From contig OX438748.1 of the NCBI GenBank assembly GCA_949316235.1, positions 2,235,001 to 2,299,000 of the forward strand: a DNA stretch of 64,000 nt, read 5' to 3'. Made by a program: the position numbers and the translations under genes. Shown in pieces: positions 24,901 through 39,900 of the stretch. The notes under the pieces are model-generated. The model had not been told where the DNA came from. It worked only from the letters and a program-made list of their open reading frames with translations, and ran no database searches. This stretch comes from Oegoconia quadripuncta. Lineage: Eukaryota; Arthropoda; Insecta; Lepidoptera; Autostichidae. How positions within the stretch are numbered: the stretch's first letter is position 1; the number at the start of each line of letters is the position of its first letter.

Positions 24901-27900
24901 CATCAGCAGCTTCACCGGGGCCGCCGGGCACTAGGGGCCTGCGCTTTTCTGTACTATTCATGATGATGGCCCTATAGGTTTTAATAATTAAATATTTGGG
25001 ACACTTACTTATCTAGTCTGTACTATGGACACTAGGTAACGGATAAACATACATAAATGTTTATATTTCATAATGGATAGATCATTTATTTGTACACACA
25101 TAATAAATTTTACAAGTGAAAAATACAGAAACATAAAATATTATGTATGTGCCGCAGTATACACAAAGGCTACAGCTCAGGTGTGGATTTGTCCGAATCG
25201 GGCAAAGCACTGCTATTCTGCTGGCACCTGAGGGTTGGTCGTGGGATAGGTACATAGAAATTTATATGTGTTTGGTGTTATTTAATTCAAAACTAACATA
25301 ATTGGTAAATGAATTGTGTAAGATATTACATTTCTATGACTGTAAAGTGAATATTGGGCTGTTCCCGTAATTCGTTCAATAACTTCATTAGGTATATTTT
25401 ATTAATTGAATTATTGGATTCAATCGTTATAGAATAAATTAATAATCAATTAATAATCAGAATTAATAATTATTAATATAATTGGTCAAAGAATCAGTCT
25501 TGCTATACAGCGAGGCAACGCGGCCAACTTTCTGGGTACCATTCCACCAACCAGAGACTTGGGGCTAGTTTTTCATTTATGTTTTTTTTTTTTATTATTA
25601 TTTTTTTATTTATTTAGTAAGACACACCAACAGCACACATATTACAACTCACATAACAACAGTTTCAAGTATAAACAGGTCTGATATATGTGCCAATAAT
25701 AGGCGTGTACAACATTCAAGAGATATACACAGCTCTAAACATAATTAAGTTAAGTCTAAATTAAAAACTAAATTAATTTAAGTGAAACAGCACAATGGTC
25801 TATAAATGTTGCTTTCGCAAATATTGAGAAATTCTTCTCTTAAACACACCTAATGAATCGTGAAAGATATCAGTCTGTGGGATCTCACTATTCAAATGGT
25901 TAAATTCACCACACAATCTCGGGATTGGAGAATGACGTAGAACATTTGTTCTAGATGTAGGGATATGCAGCAGTCTAGTAATGGGAGTTCTGGGAAAATT
26001 GTAAGGAATCGATAATTTAATTCTATTTTGTATAATTATTTTTTTATAATAAATTGTATAATTATTTTTTATAAATATTGTACAAATGTTATTAATAATT
26101 AATGAAAAAATATTAATTGACTCGTATTCATCCCCAGCGGGATTCGAACCCGCAACCTTTAATATCGAAGGTAGGGTCACTACGGGCTACACTAATGAGT
26201 CGTTTATCTATCGGTCGAATTACCTCCTCAAATATAGAGAGAGTGCAAAACAATAGCACGCATAAATAGATTTCACTTCTCGATGTTTCAATTTTCAAGA
26301 ATATGGGTAGATCACCCTTTTCGTTGAATGACCTAAAACTATACGCTTTCATTAGAATCTGACGTAACACGCCCACACAAAAATTCCCCTAATTTGTACG
26401 TCTTCCTGATATATCGTCATGCATAACATAAAGGCGTTCCATCTAGCGTTTTGTATAATTTAATTCACAGGGAAAGGGTGCCGCGCCATTACAGTTATGA
26501 GTGTATAATCTGTGGCAGCGATCGTAGCGGCGGCTTGATGGATGAATTGCGGCTTCCGGAACAAACTGCAAATCATGATAGGGGTTTATGTAGAGCCTAA
26601 TATATTATTGCATGTTATTTTTTCGCTGGTACTGTATAACGGAGCCTATATCCACTAAGTACGACCCTTAAGAGCGTTTATCCCCTTCGGAATTCCATTC
26701 AAACTTAAAAAATTAAATTTTTCTAAATGAATGGACCGACTTCAATGAAACCTTTTACATATTAAGTAGAATACATAGATCTACAACGTTAACTCTGCAA
26801 GAGACTATACAATGTTAGAAGTTGATTTACGCGCAAAACAATATGCAAACATTGTTACATTCACAGAGAAGAATAATCTTAATTTTGAACATGGTAATAG
26901 ATCATAGAGTTTTCCTAGAAATCTACCGAACTATTTCAGAAAGAAAAAGAAAGAAAAAGTATTTATTGCCAACAAATACAGAAATTTTCGAAAATTTTGC
27001 AGATTAAATTTATTTGTGGCAAAGCGATTGGGCGTCAGCATTTGCCACCAATATGTCGTATGGCAATTGACAGCGCTGGTTTTCAGCGCAACCCCTCTCT
27101 CACTTAGATTTTCAAAATAAAACAACAGTCAGGCGCGTTCCCACATACACTTATGTGTGAGAAAAAAAAAACAGGAAAAAAGAAAACAAAACTGCTGTTA
27201 CCTACTTGCGAGTGTGATCACAAAAGAAAAGATCTTAAAAATTTCAGTATGAGAGAGCCACTGGATTGGACTGGACTGGAGTTAGACAGCGATTAACTTA
27301 AAATCTTGCACGAGTTCATGTTGAAACCGTAGGTAAAAGGTTTATTTAAATGAGTTAGCACAACAAATTGTCCGCAGTTTCAACAAGCTACTCCTCCAGA
27401 AGGAGGAGTTGGAGCAGAAGCAACTTCACCTTCTACAAGTGGTGGAGAGTGAGAGGACTTCAAGGTGGCAGTATGCTCAGCAGTGCGATGAGCTCAGCAA
27501 TGAAGTCAAGAAATTGAGAACCGAGGTGAGCTTTATTAAGAAGTAGGTACGTTGATTCACTAGGAAATCATAAAAAAAATGTGTGTTCAAATACTGCAGA
27601 CTATTGATCAAGCGACACTCTTTCTATTTAAAACCTAAGCGACGCGTAATGAGAATTAGTTATTCCAGCTGTGCTTGCTTACCCGTGTTATACAAGCTTG
27701 ACTTACAGTCGAACTTACCTTACTCCTGAAATTAATGTCATTGTCAAGAGTACCTTCCGAAGTAAGTTATACACCTCTGTATCCTATCAGGTCTCCCCGA
27801 ATGCCGTTGAAACCTACGAAAATTCCTGAAATTAACCACTCCCAATTTTACTCGACATCATGGTATCAATATTTTGGTTGTCATGTTAAAAGTGTATTTA

Positions 27901-30900
27901 TAGAGAGAGGAGAAAATTTAATGCCATGGATATAAAATACTACCTACTTATTTATATTACTTACGTACTTAAATTATGTCAAGCAAGCTAATTGCGCAAG
28001 AGTCGCATCGCTTCAAAAGCTGAAATACACTTTTCCTTTTATCCATATTATTGCGTGACCATAATCGTGCCGTTCCAAGAATAATGATGATAAAGTAGTT
28101 TTTTTATCTACTCTTTAAAATAGACACAAATTCTCAATTTCCATGTTAGTTTGGATACCAGCAAAGGTACACGTCGCATGCGATTGATATTATACCGATC
28201 ATGCACTCCATCCTGCATTTTCTAGCTATGCACCTACAAGAAGGAGCATGAACCGTCCACCAGAGCCGCATCCAGTGCCAGCTCGTCTCCAACCCACTCC
28301 CCTGAGGTCGACCCCGCTGAACTGCGCAAGATTAAGAAAGTGCAGGTAAAATTTTGGTGGTCGAGATTCGTCTTCTTTCCCAACTTTAAGATTTTAATCA
28401 CTCTTGCCTGCAATGTTATAAAGTAGATTTCCAGCATTTGGGTTAGACACTGCAGTGTCTCACTACTTTAGTATAAGCCAATCGTGTTGACGACTCATCG
28501 TCATTATCACCAATCTTGTTAAGGATCAGACAACATTATTTTCCTTAATACTAATACTCAACTAATTCTGGTGATCATCACCCTTATTGAAGATGTTCAG
28601 TTCTAATATTCCCAGGGAATATTGACACGATAATTGATGATATTTCAATGAGGACCATTGCGAATATGTTTTCTAGTATATTTAGATGATATATTTCTCA
28701 TTGCGCAGAGTTTCTTCAGAGGTTGGTTATGCAGAAGGCGATGGAAGCAGATCGTGGAGCAATACATCAAGAGTCCCCACGCTGAAAGCATGAGGAAGCG
28801 AAACAGGTTACTTGACAAGGAATATATTTTTCGGCTTTGTTTTCATTTGTGACACTTACCACGATTCGTCTCTATTTGCTTTATTGGGAAGCGAAATTAA
28901 GAAACCATCTTCCCCAAAAATATGCCCCGCCCCATAAATGTTATCTACTTATTAAGTCAAGTTCACTCCCGCCTTGTATATGTACTAGCTAAATTTATAA
29001 AAGTTAACCACGTTATATTATAATCTATCTATAATGTCTACTTCTTTGAGTTTATCGTCTTTTATCTTAATTATGTGTTGAGGTGGTGGTTATATGTTGT
29101 TCTGTTTGTCCTTTCTCCAACTACACAAACTAGAGAAGCTTTAACTTACCGCACAATCGTCAACTTTAGCATTGTGAACTTCAACCCTGACATTGGCAGA
29201 ATCATTGTGCACAACGATGCAGCCATCACACTGAATTGGAATTGGAAGAAACCATCTGTCATATTGTAAACAATTTCAACAAGTTAGTGACTGATGTAGA
29301 TGGTGACTGGCTCACACGATGATGTAAGGGTCCATTTTCCAAATGAATTGTCTGTTGTGTAGTGTGTGAATAATTTGCTCTCTGAGGCAAGGTCATTAAT
29401 AAAAAATCGATATTGTGCAAGACCAAAAATAGCCAGTCTAGCTAACCATATTAGCGTACGATTTGTCCATATACAGTCTGTGACCAAGGTTAAACGTTTG
29501 ACGTCATTGTAGGTATATTTCCAAGCATCTTGAATTATAAATACACTTGGGTTTATTTTCGGGTACCGTGTTGCTCCCAGGATGTTAATCTAGAGAGAAA
29601 TTATACTTATTCATATTATACAATGAAGTTGTTTTCCTTTGAATTTTCCATTGACGTGATTAGTTCCAAATTACAATGTTCCTGTGGTCAATTCCTTTTA
29701 TTTTTGCATTGATAATAAATAAATGTGATATTTTTTCCAGCCTCGTTTTCAAAATGGTGGAGGCTGAAGAAGAGTATCTTGAGCAAATGGAAATATTGGT
29801 CAGTATCTATACTTTTATAACGTTTCAATCAAACATTTTTATCATCAAACCCCTTGATTATCATTCGAATACTCTACTTTCCTACATACAATCTAATACA
29901 ATGACACCATCTGATTGTTAAAAAAATGCAGGTAACCTGCTTCTTGAGGCCATTCAAAATGGCTGCCAGTTCAAAGAAGCCTCCATGCACCCACGAGGAT
30001 GTGAACTCCATCTTCTTGAACAGTGAGACGGTGCTGTTCCTCCATCAGATCTTCTTCAAGGGTCTCACCTCAAGAATGGAGTCATGGCCTACACTTGTCT
30101 TAGGTGAGGTTCTTTTCCTTTTACATTGTTAATGTTTCTCGAACCCTAACCGGCGATTTGTATACATTAACATATGTTTTGCTAAAATTGCTAGATTGGT
30201 GATCGCACAGTTTTGAGAGCTCCAAATTAATGACAATGAATTTCGCATTTTGCTCTCATTGCTCATGGAAGGATATGCCTTGCCACTTCATGGGCAGGCT
30301 AGTTGACGATCGCGGACTTTTTGGGAGCTGACCACTTGCGCTGCGATCACAGTATATAATTCTGTAACTAATTAATATTATATAGTTGGTATATGGATAG
30401 ATGCGCCATATAAGGATAGGTTGCGTTCAAGTAGATGGTGCATAATCACGTACACCACAGATGTGTGAGGGCCAATCAGAGCGTTAGGTTGAGTATACGC
30501 AAATCACACCTTGCTTTAAGAGCGGTGACAGTAGAATCCATACTAATCTATAGTGAGAACAATTATATCTCTTGTTTTTATGCTGAGGTTAAAATAGTAA
30601 CAGCTGCCGAAGTCCTGGCTGGATTTAGCTCAGATTAGAACGAAGAGTGTGAATAGAATCGCGTTCACACTCCCAACTAACCTTTGGAACATATACTTAG
30701 GAGCCACTTGCATACAGGAGACCTATTCGACATGCTGCTACCAATGCTGACGATATACCAGGAGTACGTCAGAAACCATCACTACTCGCTGCAAGTCCTC
30801 ACGGAGTGCAAGCAGAGCCAGCCGTTCGCTCACCTTCTGACGCGGCTGGAGAGCAAGCCTGCATGTCAGGGGCGGTCGCTGGAGACATTCCTGACATATC

Positions 30901-33900
30901 CTATGCATCAGGTACAGTTGATAAAGAGTCTCGTGACGAGCAATAAGCCCTTGAAGGTATACATCACTGTCCTTATTGTCCAACCTGTTCCTTCCCGAGG
31001 TCGTTGTAAAATGTGACTAACGGACTTTACCTCCAAAAAATAGCTATAAATATGCACGTTTCAATAGAGATGGGTTGACTCCCGCCACGTGTGTATTACT
31101 GCATAGTTCAAAGACGAACTGTGGATGTTGTTCCAAGCATGGATATTTTTTATCTGTGTTACGCAAACAAATGTTTGGGATATCTCTGATAGGCGGATCG
31201 ATGGGTGAATAAAGGTCGTGATGTAATGTAGATTTGTACTCATATAATTACCAATATAATGTTTCTTTACTGTTTAATACTTCATTGTTGTGTCCGTAAG
31301 TGTTATAGTATAATAAATAAAACTTTATTAAAATTCATAATTTGAATTAGACTGCTGTGTATTTGACCTTATACGAGGACAATATAGACCGATGGTAGAT
31401 AAAGTATCCGTTAATGAATGTAACTTTCCTACTTGATTATAGGTGTTACATTAACAGCACATCCTTGATTAGAATGATACCAGGTCTCGAGACAATTTAC
31501 ATTTCATTTTATCTACAACAATGAAATCAAATTGCTTTATTTTGTAGGTACACAGGGTACACTTAAAATAGTCAGATTTTACAGTTTTAAAGCTACTGCT
31601 TGTTCAAAAGGTTATTTCCACTGAGAAGAACAAGCAAGAAACTCGAGAGGTTGCTCTTTAAAAAAAAAAGGTTTTTATAATACAAAAAGGCACAATAGTA
31701 TTTCATTATTAATTGTGACATAGCCTAGTTATGCAAACGAGCTGGTTATGTCCATGAATATTTATCATCTAAACAATCTGATATTTTATAATATGCTTTC
31801 TCAATAAGTTTCTGTTTCATAGTATCTTTAAATTTATTGAAAGGAAGATTTTGTATATCAACAGGAACCTTATTGAAAAAGCGTATACATAACCCTTTGA
31901 ATCAATTACTGATTTTGCGGAGGCGACTTATGTGACCTGCAAGTTTATCTTTATTTAACACATTTAGTTTTTTTTCACATTAAGTAACAAATTATTTGCC
32001 GTAAACCATATTACTATTTGAGAAATAGCGTTGTTCACGTCGTCATAATTTAATTTTAGTCTATTTACTTTAAACAATGCAGACGTATCGTCAGCAAACA
32101 ATACTAGTTCATGTTTATCCTTTACAAGGTTTGGCAAGTCATTTATGTAAACCAAAAACAAAAATGGTCCGAGAATGGATCCTTGTGGGACGCCTATACA
32201 GACTGTCGACCCAAACGATGTATGGCCACTGATATCAACCCTGTGAACTCGGTTACTCAAATAAGAATTCAGAAGGTCGAGAGCACGGCCGGTTACTAAT
32301 GACGTAATTTCCAGATTAAAGTGTCACGATGAACGCAACCAAAGGCCTTGGACAAGTCGCAAAATACTTCTATTACATCCTGCGCATCTTCCCAAGCCTC
32401 AAAAATATACTGTAGCTCGACACCTCCATCGGTTGTCGAGCGGCCTCTAGTAAAACCGAATTGCTTATATGACATTACATTGTTTTACATTCCTTCATTC
32501 ATTTACATTCATTCTTCTATTTCAATATTGTTTATTTTATCTTTTGTAACATTAATCGATCTGTTAGGAGTTTAGTAGGAAGGAGGAGGTCTTGCTAGAT
32601 ATAATTAATAATTCGATAGTAACTTGTTTGGGAATGCTTCTTCAGATTCCTCGGTATATAATAACTCTTCACGAGCTCCTGGCACATACTCCTCATGATC
32701 ACGTGGAGCGTCGCAGCCTGCAACACGCTCGAGCCCAATTAGAGGAACTGTCCAGGCAGATGCATGACGAAGTAAGTAATCTAAGCCGAAGAGGTCCCTT
32801 ACGCTTCATCATCATCATATCAGGCACAGGACATCTAGTAACTTCTCCCGACCTTCATTAGGTCGTCTGTTCACCTTGCTACGTTTGATGGCGTGTGCTC
32901 TCCACTCAAAAACTTTAATTCTATGTTACACACTACTCCTTGGCTTACCTAAAAACAATCAAAGTGATAGAATAAAAACCTTAAAAGATTTAGTCCTATA
33001 GTCAACAGACCACATTTTTTACGATGTTATCACACCAAATACCACACAAAAAATAATTGAAACACCAAAAATTGGATAAACAACCGACTTCAGTGAGGTT
33101 CTGCCCTCTCTCTTCGGAGTGCATCACCAGATCCTAACCAAATTTATATTGGAGCACCATGGTGAGAAACGCAATCAAACAAAACAATAATCATCAAATC
33201 GGTTAACAATTATCGAAAATATGGATTGACTATGTATCCATACATCATGAATTGAAGACTAACGCACGTAACAGATTAGAAATTACTACAAATAACTTGC
33301 AGCAAAGTCATTATCAGAAATGAAACGCCACAGGTTCGAAACTAATAAAATTAATCTTTTCAGGTCAGTGAAACTGAAAACTTAAGGAAGAACTTAGCAG
33401 TGGAACGTATGATAATCGAAGGCTGCGATATCTTACTCGATGTCAACCAAGTCTTCATTCGTCAAGGTATCTTCTTAATTGGTCTTTGTTTATGCGAATA
33501 AAAAACTACAAAAATGTCGTTAAAAAAAATCCTATTGAATGTAACTTGATTATGCCATATCGTACTGTGATGCCAAGCGATAAAGAATTCGGCAAACCAA
33601 ATATATTTTCCTACCATCATTTTCCCAGGAACATTATCACAAGTGGTCGGCAAAGGTCGTCGAGCAGCCCTCCAAGCTAGACAGGCGTTCCTCTTCAGCA
33701 ATCATTTGCTTCTGACCACCAGAGCTACTGGTGGCAGACTCCACCTGCCTCCTGCTGGACGGTTGCCGTTGCACGACGCTTTGTTGATTGAGGATCCATC
33801 AAACCATGATGACGATGGTAAATGTATATTTTTGTTTATAACTTGGTTTTGGTAAATGAACACCATATTGATCTAGTTCGCAATTCACTTACGGTCGGAC

Positions 33901-36900
33901 AAACAATTAATCTAATGAATATTGACTATTCCTCAGATTCGACTTCAGTATGCTCATCACCTGGCGGTGATATTTATCAGGCGAAGGACTTCAAGATATT
34001 AGTCGAAGTTAAAGGAGAGCAAATATGCGCTCATTTAGGTAAGCATAATTATCGTATATAAGCCTATCACGCTTGACGTTAAAATTGTTAATAGAAATTG
34101 ACACGCTTTGTGCATTAACCAAATACAAAACGGTCTCAAACCAATAGTGATAGTGTGTCAAAAAATGGTACGAGTAGCTTGCTCTTCCTACTAGTCTTCA
34201 ATGAAGATTTATCATTTTGCTTCGACCCTGCCAATGCTGGATCAAAAGCATATAGATTTTGACAATAGCAACATCGAAATGCTCTTGTAATTCTAACAAA
34301 AAGTATCCTTTCAGTCGCCGCAACCCTCGAAGAGAAGGCAGCCTGGACAAGCGAGCTGGCCCAATGTATGGAAAATGCAGCTCTAACTGAGCTACTGAGG
34401 GCTTGTGGCTCATGCGGCGCTGCTTCCGCGAGCCTCCCCGCTTGTCGCTCCGACAGGGCCCTGTTTACCGACGATGTGGATATCCGCTTTAGCAGGACCT
34501 TAAACTCCTGCAAGGTTCCGCAGATCAGGTCGGCTACGCCACAGCGGCTGTTGCAAAGGCTTACTGGTAAGTCGAGGGATATGATGATCTCATACATATC
34601 TTCATAAGTGACGTTCTCGTGGGTACTGGTTTGCATATCTCAAGCACCCGGAACATAATAACGTATACACTGCTGCTTGGCTGCATATTTAAATCAGATA
34701 GCATGTGATGGTTAAAATATTTTACTACCAACCAAATCAAGTATTATCAACTAAGAAGTTAAGCAGTATTAGTAGAATTAATTACTCATTACAGATCTCC
34801 GTTTCCTCTCTGTGGATTTCCTAAACACGTTCCTGCTAACTTATCGAGTGTTCACCGTCGGCGTGACAGTGCTGGAAGCGCTGAAGCAGGTATTCTACGA
34901 GCAGTCTCAGCAGGAGTTGGAGCTGGCACCACCACCTGATGCTACTAGGAAGACAAGCGCTGCTAGTTCTGTATCTGGTGAGTGATCCCATTTCATTCTT
35001 TCTTGTTCATAAATCGCCCATGTACGACAAATTTGGACAGTGGAACATAGGCTTTGGTAATATTTAACACATTGTTTTTTCTAGGTTACGGATCAGAATA
35101 TAGTGACCGAGATTGGCAGTCTAGGTTTTGGAGGGCTTCTAGGAAAAGTAAGTTATAAATTTATTTATTGTTAATTTGAAAACGCAGTGCAGATTTTAAA
35201 GTGTCAAAAAATACGTTAAGTTTTCAAAATCATTATACAGTTGCAATAATGCGACTTATTGTTTAGATAATAGAACTACTATTGTGATTCTAGGCGAAGA
35301 CGATGACAAGCTATCTCCATATTTGATGGCACCTTCTAGACGGACATCTTCAGTTAGTAAGGTATTGTAGTTACCTCCAATATCAATTAGAAATTTAAAA
35401 TATTTGTTTCTTGATTTAAGGTGTAATCTCTTTGGTAAATATTATGTGTGCCCTGTGTCACGGTTGATATATTGTAATTAGTTAATAATCTAAAATTTTG
35501 TAAAAATTAAAGAAGATTACTTATACTTACACACAGAACTATATAACAGATTAGTCACTTAATCGAGGTGAATAATTTTGGGGAGCATTTTCTATTGTTC
35601 AATATCTTTCCAACTTTCCAACCTCTCTATAACTTACTATCACATACTTTTTCCACTAATTTATTGACTGTCCCTATCTCTTTAATCTTCCTTATATTTT
35701 AACATGTACCTGCCTGTTTCCTATTATTTCTTCTTCGCTTTCTTTTCCTTGTCTTTGTCTTTGTCTTACCCCTCAACTTATCCCTCAAAGGACATCTAAA
35801 ATTCATTGTTAATTGTTGTTGTTGTTTTTACTCTTTACTGAGTTCTGTTTCGACATGCATACCTAAGGCCGAGGAAGATAATAGTCATCTGACTATACCG
35901 AAGATCATGGCAACGTCATCTAGCAATGAGACTTTGAAAGGTACTAAGATTACAATTATGTTAAATAGGTAGTTGTTCTTTCATAGATGACAGATTCTTA
36001 ATCCTCCTCCATGATTTTCCCTATTTCACGGGGAGATGGTTGACACCGAGTGCGGGTTCTATTCTCAATGTGATAGAGTTTGTCGTACATCTAAACCTAG
36101 TTCATAAATCTACAGCCCATTAGAAATATTTGGTTCTGGTAGGTACCTAGTTTGTTTCATTTCGTAAAAATTTATATGTTCACGAGCCAAGTAAAACTTC
36201 TTCGTTTTAAAATTTTACTAAATTGGTAATTTAACCCTCAAATACCGTGACTGTTTTGTTTAAGGTACATCTCCATCATCACCGGGTGCTATAAGTTCAG
36301 TAACATTAGTCGGAAGCCCAAAGAAGGCAAGTCCAGAAGATAGCAGTTCTAAAGAAGAAAAGAAATCTCCAACTAAAGACAATGATGCAGCGGCAGCCAT
36401 CATGAAGGATGAAAGCATTGAACTGGTAGACCAGAGCGACGAGGATATCAAATATAAAGAAGAGGAACCCGAAAAAATCAAACATAAAGACGATAAGTTT
36501 AAAATATCGAAAAAGTTCTCGGAGGTATGTAATGTTAGTATACAAATCGCAAGTCGCAACTACTTTCTTTTTCTCTCTATACTTATATTTATAAAGCAAC
36601 GGTCAAATATTTATTTCTTTCACAAAGTAAAACTAAAATAAGAATTTTGCGAAGTATGAAAATAAATAAATGTTGGTCGTGCATGAGTAAACTCAAAAGT
36701 TTCGGTGACATTGACACAAAATTACGTCCAATAACCTTCATCATCATTATATAGGCCTCCTCCATAGATTTCCAGTGATCGGCAAGCGGCTTGCATCCAG
36801 CGATTTCGCGCGACATTTATCAAGTCGTCTATCCATATTGTGAGTGCACATCCTACTACCCTCAAGAACTTTAATGCTCCACCGGCCATTAGCTCTTCGA

Positions 36901-39900
36901 TCTATGTGCCCTGCCCATTCCTACTTCAACTTACTAATCCACTGGGCTATGTCAGTGGCTTCCGTTCACCTACAGATTTCTTTATCCCTGATTCGATCAC
37001 GTAGTGAAACGTCGAGCATCGCCCTCTCCATAGCTCGGTGCCTGAAATAGTAATCTTAACATTGACTTATTAGTTCAACTTTGTCGGAGGAATCATGGAC
37101 TCAAAAATCATGACTCTTCATATCATGTTAAGTTAGCTAAGTACACATCCGAATATATGAGTAAGATTAAGGAAACTTGTTCAATGAACAGGAAGAATTG
37201 ACAAAAACAATATGATATTACCGGTACCAATTTAATTGTTATTTTACTTTCGCAGCGTGTCCGTACAATGTCCGAAAGTCCTCGACGTCTCTTGCCATCA
37301 TCTGCAGCCACATCAGAGGCTCGGCGTCGATCGGACAGCGCTCGCGATGCGAAAGCTGCAGCTGAAGAGTTACGAAGGGCTTCAGATTCCGGTCGATATG
37401 CTCCTAGGCGATCAGTCAGGTGTGTTCACCATTAAACGTGTTTACCATTAAATATATTCATACATATTCGTCCGTGATGCCTGCAATCTAATTTAAATTT
37501 AACTACTTACTCCCGTACTCCAAATATATTATGATGAATAAGAGTTGGAATTACACAAGCAATACACGAATCAGAAATGTGATTATTTCTCTTAAAAGAA
37601 GTTCTAGATAGTTCAAAAGGCGTTTGTCATTCATAAAATTTATCATTTTTGTGTCCAGTGAACGACGCTGTACTAACTCATCTTTGACCAGCGAGCGTCG
37701 TCGCTACTGGGGCGGTTCTGAACCTCGTTCCTCGGTGACTTCCCAGGTCTCACAGGTGGCGCCCGTAAGTTTAAATTACAACTACATTACAATAAGTAAT
37801 TCATTTCAACCTTTCACAAGTTGACGTACCGACAATCCTGGTACTATTAGATACTAATACTATTGTAACGCAAGTACTGTTCGGTTTTACAAAATCCAAT
37901 AACAGCTTCGCTGGCTTTGTCCATATAATCATTATCTTTTAAATAGTTTTCATTTCCAACGACTAAACTATTCAGCTTACATTTTGATGACAAATATACA
38001 TCAATATTCATGATTCATTTCTTAGCATTAAAATTTCTAGAATTATCGCCGGGAAACCAGTCAGCCGAAAGCTGGAGTGGTCATTACATCTTTCAGGCAG
38101 TCTCATAGAAGGTAAGTTGGCCTTGACTTTCCTTTTATTTCTTTTAAATCATCTTTTTCCAATCCATAGCTTCAGTGACCTATTGATTCGATTTGGAAGC
38201 TCAGTTTACTTTCTATGTTGTGTGCAGCATGATCTCACTCAACTATTTATACAATCTCGGATATCTTGGAAGAATCAACTTTTTCAATTATTATCGTTGT
38301 TTCTGCACGATGTTGTTCATCAATTTCAATAAAGTTTCAAACTCTTCTAGCTTTATCGATGTTTTACCTAGTATACACTTAGCTTAGAAATGTTAATCTT
38401 AAAACTGACATTTTTAATATTCATTTAACAGCTTTGGAAAAGACCTGTTGTGGTGAGTGATTGGCGAAGGTAAAGGTAGAGTGCAGTCATAGTAGCACTG
38501 CAGTAGAGGAGTATTTTGGAAATTTTGGCTTAATAACTAGAGCATTCGGTTGTTTTACCCTTTTTTATAAAATTTTTGTGACCTAGATTTAATGTAGTGT
38601 CGCCCGGTCACATTTGACACCACAGCAAATGGAACACTTTTCAAGAACTGCAATTCATCATTTTACACTACCTACATTGGGTTTAGACCAGAATGAAACA
38701 GCACTAACACGGGATTTATGATTTGCATTATCACTTCATGTACATCATTCATCATTGTAAACAAATTTTTTTCCTGTAATATTGATGAAACACAGAGGCA
38801 GATGTATACAAAGTAACTTATTTTTATCTTTATGCTTATGAGATTTTATATTTATTTTCTAAATTAGTAGAAAACACTTTATAATGTGTTCACTTTTATA
38901 ATGTGGATTTTTTACCCAATTTTTTTAGAACACTTAAAAATTATATTAGATTCCTTTTTTCCGGTATTTTTCCATCTCACTAGTGAGGGTGATTATTCAA
39001 GCTTCAGTGGTGTTTAATAATTATGTATGTTTAAATACGTAAATCTTTAAATTATAATAAAAAGTATCAACAAAATGCATGTATTTACTAATAAAAAGTT
39101 AAACATATTTCAAAGAATTTCCTAAATTAATTTGAAACTTTTTTTCATTTCTGGTACTTACTTTCCTCCTACCTGTCATCCTTTCTACATTCCTTGTTCC
39201 TTTATGCATGCTTTCTTATCTGTACGCTGTAACTTGTTCTGCTAGCTCTTCCTTTAGTTGGAATACTTTTCCTCTATTTATGTCTTAATCTTATTAAATA
39301 TTCTTAAACTTAATTGGTATAGTATACAATAAATTTTTAGATAATAACAATATTATGCTATATATTATTAATGATATCGTTTTGAGCTCTCTTCAATAAT
39401 TGATCCTCTCTAGGAGCAGTACATCGACAGCTGCAGTGGCTTTTGCTGTAGCCACCTCAGCATCATCGAATCCCAGATCACCACCACCCACATCTCCACC
39501 AGCTACAAGACGAGATTCTGTGATATCCACAGCTGCTACTATGAGGGTTTTAAACGTCTTGAGGTTTGTGTTTATTTTCTTTATCTAATATGAGTTATTT
39601 TGCTAAATTCTTAATTTTAAGTTTTGACTACTCCGAATGTACACTTACTTACATGGCTTATACCTACTACTAATATGAGTAAGTTATTTACATAATGACA
39701 ACGTAATCATCAATTACAATATTTATCCGAATAAATTTAGAAAAAGCTAATGATCCTCACTTCGAATATAACATAGTTCATAAATGTTCTTTCATCCATA
39801 GGCATTGGATCTCCAAACACTCAGCCGACTTCTGGTCAGATGAACGTCTCCGAGGCCTTACCATGGACTTCCTGAAAGAGATCGAGGGTAGCCCAGGGTT

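Noticed and set aside
29284..29487. 67-codon minus ORF with [10 protein letters not shown]
   Set aside because: No family recognised; it lies in a RasGRF intron without splice support.
34136..34636. 166-codon minus ORF
   Set aside because: Antisense to RasGRF exon 15 and its introns; no recognisable motif.
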